The translations under genes were made by a program, and so were the position numbers. A DNA stretch of 64,000 nucleotides from Mesorhizobium sp. L-2-11 (GTDB lineage: Bacteria > Pseudomonadota > Alphaproteobacteria > Rhizobiales > Rhizobiaceae): contig NZ_AP023257.1 of the NCBI RefSeq assembly GCF_016756595.1, positions 1,116,001 through 1,180,000 on the forward strand. Reading direction: 5' to 3'. Numbering within the stretch: position 1 is the first letter of the stretch; each line of letters begins with the position of its first letter. Under the pieces are notes generated by a model. The model ran no database searches. It was not told where the DNA came from and saw nothing but the letters and a program-made list of their open reading frames with translations. Below, piece after piece: positions 57,369 to 64,000 of the stretch.

Positions 57369-57962
57369 CTATGCTGCCAGAGTGAGGTCGATCACCTTGA
57401 TCATCGCGGCAGCGGCGCGCCGTTGCTCATGCGGATCGCTGATGCGCAGCTTCATGCCTTCCAGCCCATCAAGCAGCATGTCGGCAAGCAATTTTGCCGA
57501 CAGGCCCTTGGCCGCGAGATCGGCGCCATTTTGCCTGGCCTGATCCTCGATCGCCGCGGCGACATGCTGGACAAGCCCCGCACGCCATAGGCCGACGAGG
57601 TCGGCGAGGCTCGATTTCAGGTCGAGCAGTTCGGCACCGTGCGGCGAGGCGGCTATGGTGCTCATCATCGAGATCAGCGCCGCATCGATGGCGCGCGTCA
57701 TGCGGTCGGCGAAGGCGCCATCGCCGGCGAGTTCAGCCTTCGCCTGTTCGACCGAGCGGGACAAGACCATCATGGCGGTGGCGCGGTAAATGTCCGTCTT
57801 GTTCTTGAACACGAGATAGAGCGCCGGCCGCGACATGTCGGCGGCGCGCGCAATGTCGTCCATGGTGGTGCGGGAAAAGCCATAGGCCAGAAACACCTTC
57901 ATCGCGCCCTCGAGTATGCGGGCGCGCTTGGGATCTGCGGCGATGTCGTCGGTTTCGATCAT
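57369..57962 (-). CDS. TetR-family regulator of the oxidoreductase operon
   Basis: A 197-residue repressor with HTH (R-A-R-I-L-E-G-A-M-K-V-F-L-A-Y-G-F; M-D-D-I-A-R-A-A-D-M-S-R-P-A-L-Y-L-V-F-K-N-K). ATG at 57962; a TTG lies 21 bp further upstream. Divergent from the molybdenum hydroxylase genes with an operator-like palindrome between. Confidence 0.9.
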   Translation of the reverse strand: MIETDDIAADPKRARILEGAMKVFLAYGFSRTTMDDIARAADMSRPALYLVFKNKTDIYRATAMMVLSRSVEQAKAELAGDGAFADRMTRAIDAALISMMSTIAASPHGAELLDLKSSLADLVGLWRAGLVQHVAAAIEDQARQNGADLAAKGLSAKLLADMLLDGLEGMKLRISDPHEQRRAAAAMIKVIDLTLAA

Positions 57963-57990
57963 GGTTGCGACGTTATCCTGCAAGAGCTAA

Positions 57991-58015
57991 TTGACAAAAT
58001 GACGGAATTTGTCAA
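57991..58015. promoter_or_regulatory. Palindromic operator upstream of the oxidoreductase operon
   Basis: Inverted arms TTGACAAA (57991-57998) and TTTGTCAA (58008-58015) separated by 9 bases, between the divergent tetR and the Fe-S subunit gene. The right arm sits near the likely -10/-35 of the operon. Confidence 0.7.
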
Positions 58016-58083
58016 TAAGTAAGATGGAAATGGCCAATTAGCCATAACGCCTTCGGCTATGGACGACAACAAAGGGTATCCCC

Positions 58084-58545
58084 ATGCGCCTCACCATCGA
58101 CGGGCAATCATTCGACATCGATGCCGATCCCGAAATGCCGCTGCTGTGGGCGCTGCGCGATCTCGTCGGCAAGACCGGACCGAAATTCGGCTGCGGCATT
58201 GCCGCTTGCGGTGCCTGCACCGTGCATGTCGACGGGCAGCCGGTGCGCTCCTGCTCCTTGCCGGTCGGCGAGGTCAGCGGCGCCGTCACCACGATCGAAG
58301 GCATAGGCACCGACGGCAAGCTGCATCCGGTGCAGCAGGCCTGGCTGGAAGAGCAGGTCGCGCAATGCGGCTACTGCCAGGCCGGCCAGATCATGAGCGC
58401 GGTGGCGCTGCTCGACGAGGTGGCCGAGCCGACCGATGCCGACATCGACAATGCCATGGGCGGCAATCTCTGCCGTTGCGGCACCTATCCGAAGATCCGC
58501 GCGGCTATCAAAAAGGCCGCGGCACTCAAGACGGCGGAGCTCTGA
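58084..58545 (+). CDS. [2Fe-2S] subunit of a xanthine-dehydrogenase-family hydroxylase (IorA-like)
   Basis: A 153-residue electron-transfer subunit. Plant-type cluster ligands in [13 protein letters not shown] and second cluster in C-G-Y-C-Q-A-G-Q and C-R-C-G-T-Y. Resembles the alpha subunit of isoquinoline 1-oxidoreductase and aldehyde dehydrogenases of this group. 2 bp before the large subunit gene. It has no export signal, so it may travel with the Tat substrate subunit. Confidence 0.93.
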   Translation: MRLTIDGQSFDIDADPEMPLLWALRDLVGKTGPKFGCGIAACGACTVHVDGQPVRSCSLPVGEVSGAVTTIEGIGTDGKLHPVQQAWLEEQVAQCGYCQAGQIMSAVALLDEVAEPTDADIDNAMGGNLCRCGTYPKIRAAIKKAAALKTAEL

Positions 58546-58547
58546 TC

Positions 58548-60821
58548 ATGGCCAGTGTCGGAAAGATCGCCCGCCGCACCTTTCTCATCGGCGCCGCGGC
58601 CATCGCCGGTGGCGTCGCCGTCGGCTACTATTACTACCGCAAACCTTTTGCCAATCCGCTTGAGGCCGGACTCGGCGAGGGCGAAGCGACCTTCAACCCC
58701 TATGTGAAGATCGGCGCCGACAGTGCCATCACCATCGTCGCGCCGCGCGCCGAAATGGGGCAAGGGGTCTCGACGACTCTGGCCGCCATGGTCGCCGAGG
58801 AGCTCGATGTCAGCCTCGATCAGGTCAAGGTCGAACATGGCCCGGCTTCATACGCCTACTATAATTCCGGCGTCATGGAAGACGGCGGGCCCTTTGCGTT
58901 TTTCGATGAAAGTGCGACCGCCGAGGCCGTGCGTTCAGGCCTGCTTGTGGTCGGAAAACTGCTCGCCTTGCAGGGGACTGGCGGGTCCAGCTCGACTCGT
59001 GACGGTTTCGACAAGATGCGGCAGGCAGGTGCTGCAGCGCGGCAAATGCTGATCGCAGCGGCGGCGCAGTCGCTCGGCGTTGCCGCCGGGGAACTGGAAA
59101 CGCTGAACGGGTCGATCCTGCACAAGGCGTCGGGCAAGTCGGTCACCTATGGCGACGTCGCTGCGACTGCCGCAACCCTGCCGCCGCCGGCGGAGGTCAA
59201 GCTGAAGGACAAGGCCGGCTGGAAACTGCTCGGCAAATCGCAAAAGCGCTTGGACATGCTGGACAAGGTTACCGGCGCGCCGATCTTTGGCATCGATGTC
59301 CGGCTGCCGGACATGCTTTACGGCACAGTGAAAATGAGCCCGCGTTTCTGGGCAAAGCCGGTCGCCGCCGATTTCTCCAAGGCGGAGAAGATGCCTGGTG
59401 TCGTCAAAATCGTTCCGATCGAGACCAATTATGGCCACGGCTTCGGCATCATCGCGGAAAACACCTGGGCGGCGTTCAAGGCAGCGGAGGCGATCGAGGC
59501 CAAATGGGCCGACCCCGATTATCCGCTTGATAGTGCAGTCATCGACGGTGTGCTGAAACAGGCGCTCGGCGAAAAGGGTTCTGCCCTGCGCGACGACGGC
59601 GATGTCGATACTGCCTTCGCCGATGCGCCGCGCGAGAGGATTGTCGTGGCCGACTATGCCGTGCCTTATCTCGCGCATACGACGATGGAGCCGATGAACG
59701 CTACGGCACAGCTCAAGGACGGCGTCCTCGACATCTGGTGCGGTAATCAGGCGCCGACCATCTTGCGCCAGCTTTGCGCCAATCAGATCGGCATCGAGCA
59801 GGACAAGATCACGGTGCACACCACCTTCCTTGGCGGCGGTTTCGGCCGCCGCATCGAGATGGACTATGCACTCTATGCGGCGCAGATGGCCAAGGAAACG
59901 GGCGGGCGTCCGATCAAGGTGACCTGGACCCGAGAGGAAGACACCCGGCACGACGCCTATCGCCCGGCTGCCGTCGGCAAATTCCAGGCGCGGCTTGGCG
60001 ACGACGGCCTGCCGATCGCCCTTGACATAAAGCTGGCCTCGCCCTCGGTTATCGCAGGGGTGCTGCAGCGGCTGTTCCCCTCGATATCGCCGATCGGTCC
60101 CGACAAGACCATCGTCGACGGCGCCTTCGACCAGCCCTACACCATCCCGAACTACAGGGTGAGCGGCATTGCCGCGCCCGTCTCCATTCCCGCCGGCTTC
60201 TGGCGGTCGGTAGGCGCCTCGATCAACGGCTTCTTCCATGAAGGCTTCATGGACGAGATCGCGGTTGCCGGAAAAATCGATCCGGTCGAACTGCGCAAGA
60301 AATTGATGGCCGACCATCCGGCGGCGGTGAAGGTTGTCGAGAAGGTCGCCGAAATGGCGAACTGGGGCGAGGCGTTGCCGGCCGGCAAGGCCAAAGGGAT
60401 TGCTTTCTCGCTGTCGTTCGGCAGCTGGGTCGCCGAGGTCGTCCAAGTGGCCGATACCCCTAACGGAATCCGGATTGAAAAGATGTGGATTGCCGCCGAT
60501 GTCGGCACAGCACTTGACCCAGATATCATCAAGGCCCAGCTCACCTCCGCCGCCATTTACGGCCTGTCGGCGGCCATGAGTCAGGAAATCACCTTCGCTG
60601 ACGGCGCTGTCGAACAATCCAACTTCCACGATTTCGACGCCATGCGGATCTTTCAATGCCCCGAGTTCGAAGTCGCTGTTCTGGAAAACTTCCACAAAAT
60701 GGGCGGCGTTGGTGAGATTGGCACCCCCCCGGCGGCCCCCGCGCTTGCCAATGCCATCTTTGCGCTTACTGGCAAACGCATCAGGTCCTTGCCGTTGTCG
60801 AAGGAGGTGACCTTCGCATGA
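58548..60821 (+). CDS. Molybdenum hydroxylase large subunit (IorB-like), Tat signal
   Basis: A 757-residue molybdopterin-cytosine-dinucleotide-type subunit. Twin-arginine signal K-I-A-R-R-T-F-L-I-G-A-A-A-I-A-G-G, so it is probably periplasmic. Further blocks: A-P-R-A-E-M-G-Q-G-V-S-T-T, F-L-G-G-G-F-G-R-R, W-R-S-V-G-A-S-I-N and the catalytic Glu region G-G-V-G-E-I-G-T-P-P near the C-terminus. The ATG at 58548 is chosen because the Tat signal starts there. The substrate (aldehyde or N-heterocycle) is unknown. Confidence 0.92.
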   Translation: MASVGKIARRTFLIGAAAIAGGVAVGYYYYRKPFANPLEAGLGEGEATFNPYVKIGADSAITIVAPRAEMGQGVSTTLAAMVAEELDVSLDQVKVEHGPASYAYYNSGVMEDGGPFAFFDESATAEAVRSGLLVVGKLLALQGTGGSSSTRDGFDKMRQAGAAARQMLIAAAAQSLGVAAGELETLNGSILHKASGKSVTYGDVAATAATLPPPAEVKLKDKAGWKLLGKSQKRLDMLDKVTGAPIFGIDVRLPDMLYGTVKMSPRFWAKPVAADFSKAEKMPGVVKIVPIETNYGHGFGIIAENTWAAFKAAEAIEAKWADPDYPLDSAVIDGVLKQALGEKGSALRDDGDVDTAFADAPRERIVVADYAVPYLAHTTMEPMNATAQLKDGVLDIWCGNQAPTILRQLCANQIGIEQDKITVHTTFLGGGFGRRIEMDYALYAAQMAKETGGRPIKVTWTREEDTRHDAYRPAAVGKFQARLGDDGLPIALDIKLASPSVIAGVLQRLFPSISPIGPDKTIVDGAFDQPYTIPNYRVSGIAAPVSIPAGFWRSVGASINGFFHEGFMDEIAVAGKIDPVELRKKLMADHPAAVKVVEKVAEMANWGEALPAGKAKGIAFSLSFGSWVAEVVQVADTPNGIRIEKMWIAADVGTALDPDIIKAQLTSAAIYGLSAAMSQEITFADGAVEQSNFHDFDAMRIFQCPEFEVAVLENFHKMGGVGEIGTPPAAPALANAIFALTGKRIRSLPLSKEVTFA

Positions 60822-61423
60822 AAAAGTTCCTCATCATGCTGACGCCTGCTGCCATCATGTTCTGGGCGTCGCCTTTCGCAACCGCGCAGGAAGCCCGGCA
60901 GCCGGCGCCGGTCACCGTCGATGCTGCCAAAGGCCTGCCCGAATGGGACAAGATTTACGCAGTGTTCTCGCATCCGCGCTGCGCCGGCTGCCATGTCGCC
61001 GACGACCGGCCGCGCTGGTCGGACGCGCATTATGGCGGCACGCGCGTTCACGCCTTCAACGTCCAGCGCGGCTCCGACGGTTCCGGCTTCGGTAATCCGG
61101 GCCTGCGTTGCATGACCTGCCATTTCTCCAGTAATTCCAATGAATTGCATGGACCTCCCGGGGCCGAGAACTGGCATCTGGCGCCGGTCGAGATGGCCTG
61201 GTTCGAAGAATCCTCCGCGGAAATCTGCGCCCAGATCAAGGATCCCGCACGCAATGGCGGTCGCAGCTTACAGGATGTCGCGCTGCATGTCCGTGACGAC
61301 AAGCTGGTCGCCTGGGGTTGGGCGCCGGGGGCGAATCGCGAGCCGGCGCCGGGCTCGGCAGAAGAGACTTATGTGACGATCGAAAGCTGGATGGCGGCGG
61401 GCGCGCCTTGCCCAGCGAAGTAA
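60818..61423 (+). CDS. Periplasmic di-heme cytochrome c, partner of the hydroxylase
   Basis: A 201-residue exported protein with two C-x-x-C-H heme motifs, C-A-G-C-H (residues 55-59) and C-M-T-C-H (98-102). Its ATG overlaps the stop of the large subunit gene. It would accept electrons from the Fe-S subunit and pass them to the respiratory chain. The Trp/Pro-rich sequence around the hemes is unlike class I cytochromes, so it belongs to a special family accompanying these hydroxylases. Confidence 0.85.
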   Translation: MKKFLIMLTPAAIMFWASPFATAQEARQPAPVTVDAAKGLPEWDKIYAVFSHPRCAGCHVADDRPRWSDAHYGGTRVHAFNVQRGSDGSGFGNPGLRCMTCHFSSNSNELHGPPGAENWHLAPVEMAWFEESSAEICAQIKDPARNGGRSLQDVALHVRDDKLVAWGWAPGANREPAPGSAEETYVTIESWMAAGAPCPAK

Positions 61424-61579
61424 TAACCCATCAACTTTTCTGACTATATTGCGGTGCAGCTTTAATGTAGAAGCTCGTTCGCCGATCACGGCAAGTTGAA
61501 CGCGGCCTTGCGCGCACCCATATCGGCGACGCGCCCGAGTTAGAAGACGCGGCCTGGCCGAATCCCGCGCACTGGAAAA

Positions 61580-62767
61580 ATGACGATGCCGAACTACAGG
61601 TTTCACAAGCTTGCAGCCATTGTTGTGCTTGTTGGTTTCGCTGCGTGGATGGCGACGGGCGAGTTCTCATCGGTCGGCAGCGCGGCCGCCGACAGCGAAC
61701 CCAAGGCGGGGGAGGTCGAGCAGCCAAAGGCGGCTGACGCCGGCAAGGCCAAGCCCAATGCGGCAGAACAGCCCAAGGCGAGCTTGCGCACTGTCGCGAC
61801 CATAACTCCGCCCAGGCGTAGCTATGCGCGCGCCATCCGGATTTCCGGTCTGACCGAAGCCGACAAGCGCGCTGTCCTGGCGACGCGCGTCGCCGGCATC
61901 ATCGACAAGCTGCCGGTCAGCCAAGGCCAGCGCGTCAAGACCGGCGACCTCGTGCTGATGTTGGCAGCCGAGGAAAAGCTTTCGGCGGTCAGCAACGCCA
62001 AGCAGCTTCTGGTTCAGCGTCAGGCCGAACTCGATGCAGCATTGCGGCTGATGAAAACCGGCAATCTGCCCAAGCTGCAGCTCGACACCGCCCGCTCCAA
62101 CCTGACGCTGGCCCAGTCGCACCTGGAAGCCGCGCAGGCCGAGCTTGACCGCAACGAGGTGAAGGCGCCGTTCGACGGCGTCATCGACCGGGTGCCGGTG
62201 GAGCTTGGCAGTTCCGTGATGCAGGGCGGCGAAGTGGCGACCATTCTGAGCCTCGATCCGGTGATCGCCCGCGGCGAGGTCAGCGAACGTGATCTCGGCT
62301 ATCTGAAGATCGGCGACAAGGCGAAGGTACGGTTGGTCAGCGGCCAGAATGTCGAGGGCACCGTGCGCTATATCAGCCGCGACGCCTCGTCCGCCACCCG
62401 CACCTTCCGCGTCGAGATCGCAATCCCCAACCCCGACGCCACTATCCCCGCCGGAATGACCGCCGAGATCGCGCTGAGCGCCCAGCCGACCGACGCAGTC
62501 ATGTTGCCGCGCTCCGTGGTGACGCTCGGCGACAAGGGCGATCTCGGCATTCGCGCCGTCGACAAGGACGACAAGGTCGTGTTCTTCCCGATCGACCTGG
62601 TCGACGATACGCCAACCGGCCTGGTGCTCGGCGGCATCCCTGCCGATGCGCGCATCATCGTCGCCGGCCAGGAACTGGTGAAGGAAGGCGAAGTGGTCAA
62701 GCCGGTCGAGGCCGACCAGGCGACCATCCAGAAGCTGCTGGGCGAAGCGACGGCCGGGACGCAGTAA
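61580..62767 (+). CDS. RND efflux membrane-fusion protein
   Basis: A 395-residue periplasmic adaptor with an N-terminal anchor (F-H-K-L-A-A-I-V-V-L-V-G-F-A-A-W-M), lipoyl halves (G-I-I-D-K-L-P-V-S-Q-G-Q-R-V-K-T-G-D; N-E-V-K-A-P-F-D-G-V-I-D), a helical hairpin and a beta-barrel (D-K-A-K-V-R-L-V-S-G). Acts with the permease that follows (2 bp gap). No regulator is adjacent; it is 156 bp after the cytochrome gene. Confidence 0.93.
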   Translation: MTMPNYRFHKLAAIVVLVGFAAWMATGEFSSVGSAAADSEPKAGEVEQPKAADAGKAKPNAAEQPKASLRTVATITPPRRSYARAIRISGLTEADKRAVLATRVAGIIDKLPVSQGQRVKTGDLVLMLAAEEKLSAVSNAKQLLVQRQAELDAALRLMKTGNLPKLQLDTARSNLTLAQSHLEAAQAELDRNEVKAPFDGVIDRVPVELGSSVMQGGEVATILSLDPVIARGEVSERDLGYLKIGDKAKVRLVSGQNVEGTVRYISRDASSATRTFRVEIAIPNPDATIPAGMTAEIALSAQPTDAVMLPRSVVTLGDKGDLGIRAVDKDDKVVFFPIDLVDDTPTGLVLGGIPADARIIVAGQELVKEGEVVKPVEADQATIQKLLGEATAGTQ

Positions 62768-62769
62768 TC

Positions 62770-64000
62770 ATGGATATCGTCAAACTTGCAATCAGCAATG
62801 CCAGGCTGACCATTTCGGTGCTGGTGTTCCTCATTCTTGCCGGTGCGGTCGCCTATCAGTCGACACCGAAGGAAGCGGAGCCCGACGTTCCGATTCCAAT
62901 GATGTATGTCAGCCTGATCTATCAGGGCATCTCGCCCGAAGATTCGGAACGCCTGCTGCTGCGGCCGATGGAAGCCAAGCTGAAAAGCCTCAAAGGTCTC
63001 AAGGAGATGCGTTCGGCCGCCTTCCAGGGCGGCGGTTACGTGCTGGTCGAATTCCACCCGCAGACGGATCTGGCGACGGCGTTGCAGGACACGCGCAGCA
63101 AGGTCCAGGATGGCAAGGCCGACCTGCCGCAGGCAGCCGAGGAGCCGGTCGTCTCCGAAGTCAACGTCTCCGAATTTCCCGTCCTTGTCGTGACGCTGTC
63201 GGGCGAGGTGCCCGAGCGCCTTCTGACGACGGCGGCGCGCGAGTTGCGCGACCGCATCGAGGAAGTGCCTGGCGTGCTGGAGGGCTCGCTGCAGGGCGCC
63301 CGCGACGATCTCGTCGAAGTCGTCATCGATCCGATGAAACTATCTTCCTATGGGCTGCAGCTCGAGCAGCTGATCGGTGCGGTCGGCGATTCCAACAGTC
63401 TTGTCGCCGCCGGCAACATCGAAGGGTCCGAGGGCAAATACGCGGTCAAGGTGCCGTCGCTGATCGAAACGCCGCAGGACGTGGCGGCGCTTCCGATCGT
63501 CGCCGGCCCCAATGCCGTGGTTCAGGCCAAGGATATCGCCACCGTCCGCTCCACCTTCAAGGACGCCGAGACGGTGACCCGTCTCGACGGCAAGCCGGCG
63601 ATCGCCATCGAGGTGAAGAAGCGCATCGGCGCCAACCTGATCGACACGATCGCCCAGGTCACGGCGGTGTCCGATGCCTTCATAAAGACCATGCCGGAAG
63701 GCATGCACGTCACCTACACGCAGGACAAGTCGGTCTTCGTCAACCAGTTGCTCGGCGATCTGCAGAACCACGTCATGATCGCCGTGATCCTGGTGTTCAT
63801 CGTCATTCTCTACGCGCTGTCGGGCCGCGCTTCGCTGCTGATTGGCCTCGCCATTCCATCGTCCTTCCTGATCGGCATCCTGCTGCTGGCGATGATGGGC
63901 TACACGATCAACATGATCGTGCTGTTCAGCCTCATCCTGGCGGTCGGCATGCTGGTCGACGACGCCATCATCGTCACCGAATTCGCCGAGCGGCGGATGA
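62770..64000 (+). CDS. RND efflux permease, N-terminal part (runs off the window)
   Basis: The first 410 residues of an AcrB/MexB-type proton-driven pump. TM1 (L-T-I-S-V-L-V-F-L-I-L-A-G-A-V-A), porter loop with P-E-A-E-P-D-V-P-I-P and S-P-E-D-S-E-R-L, then TM2-4 including L-A-V-G-M-L-V-D-D-A-I-I-V (the proton-relay Asp pair). Incomplete at the 3' end only because the window stops. Confidence 0.94.
   Translation, partial: MDIVKLAISNARLTISVLVFLILAGAVAYQSTPKEAEPDVPIPMMYVSLIYQGISPEDSERLLLRPMEAKLKSLKGLKEMRSAAFQGGGYVLVEFHPQTDLATALQDTRSKVQDGKADLPQAAEEPVVSEVNVSEFPVLVVTLSGEVPERLLTTAARELRDRIEEVPGVLEGSLQGARDDLVEVVIDPMKLSSYGLQLEQLIGAVGDSNSLVAAGNIEGSEGKYAVKVPSLIETPQDVAALPIVAGPNAVVQAKDIATVRSTFKDAETVTRLDGKPAIAIEVKKRIGANLIDTIAQVTAVSDAFIKTMPEGMHVTYTQDKSVFVNQLLGDLQNHVMIAVILVFIVILYALSGRASLLIGLAIPSSFLIGILLLAMMGYTINMIVLFSLILAVGMLVDDAIIVTEFAERRM

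Overview
The window reads as a chromosomal segment of a GC-rich alphaproteobacterium of the order Rhizobiales, most like Mesorhizobium. Evidence for this is the gene order ruvC-ruvA-ruvB / ybgC-tolQRAB-pal-cpoB / tilS-ftsH-glmM, an rpoH2-type sigma factor, a CarD/FdxA/Suv3-like helicase block, PHB-cycle genes, and several families of palindromic intergenic repeats of the rhizobial type. The assignment to genus is inference; the sequence was not compared with any database. Most of the window is ordinary core genome and no phage, IS element, CRISPR array, rRNA or tRNA was seen.

Layout. 1-2.3 kb: a small membrane protein, a candidate CtrA-controlled small RNA, the cell-cycle gene rcdA and a small hypothetical gene. 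2.3-4.9 kb: Holliday-junction operon ruvC-ruvA-(AbrB-like gene)-ruvB. 5-7.2 kb: a Tat-exported metallophosphoesterase convergent with a GH5 glycosidase. 7.3-13.8 kb: the Tol-Pal envelope system. 13.9-20.4 kb: tilS, ftsH, a secreted three-repeat protein and glmM. 20.6-22.4 kb: two tandem outer-membrane beta-barrel genes, each with a full CtrA box. 22.5-25.4 kb: serine synthesis (serC with a leader RNA, then serA). 25.5-30.4 kb: a DMT exporter, purA, a large proline/alanine-rich membrane protein and a CcdAB toxin-antitoxin pair. 30.6-37 kb: an Uup-like ABC-F protein and thiN on the minus strand, then a TPP riboswitch and thiBPQ. 37.2-39.8 kb: an M48 lipoprotein protease and rpoH2 with an EcfG-type promoter. 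40.1-42.5 kb: a polar amino-acid/cystine ABC importer. 42.6-48.1 kb (minus strand): carD, fdxA, an S4 RNA-binding protein and a Suv3-like helicase. 48.1-48.8 kb: a gene-free, AT-rich, repeat-bearing stretch with DnaA-box-like sites. 48.8-50.8 kb: TetR with a divergent FAD monooxygenase. 50.8-57.4 kb: PHB metabolism (phbB, phbA, phaR, 3-hydroxybutyrate dehydrogenase) with an unrelated TetR pair between and a frameshifted patatin gene. 57.4-61.4 kb: TetR and a three-gene molybdenum hydroxylase/cytochrome c operon. 61.6-64 kb: an RND efflux pair, the permease running off the end.

Three themes link the region. First, envelope and cell-cycle biology: rcdA, a possible sRNA and both beta-barrel genes carry exact TTAA-N7-TTAA CtrA boxes, and tolQ a near match. 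Second, small regulatory DNA: palindromic operators in front of each TetR gene and of ccdAB, two leader RNAs, and an EcfG promoter. Third, repeats: at least four palindromic families fill the intergenic spaces; one sits immediately after stop codons, one interrupts the thiBPQ operon, and one lies in frame inside the helicase gene.
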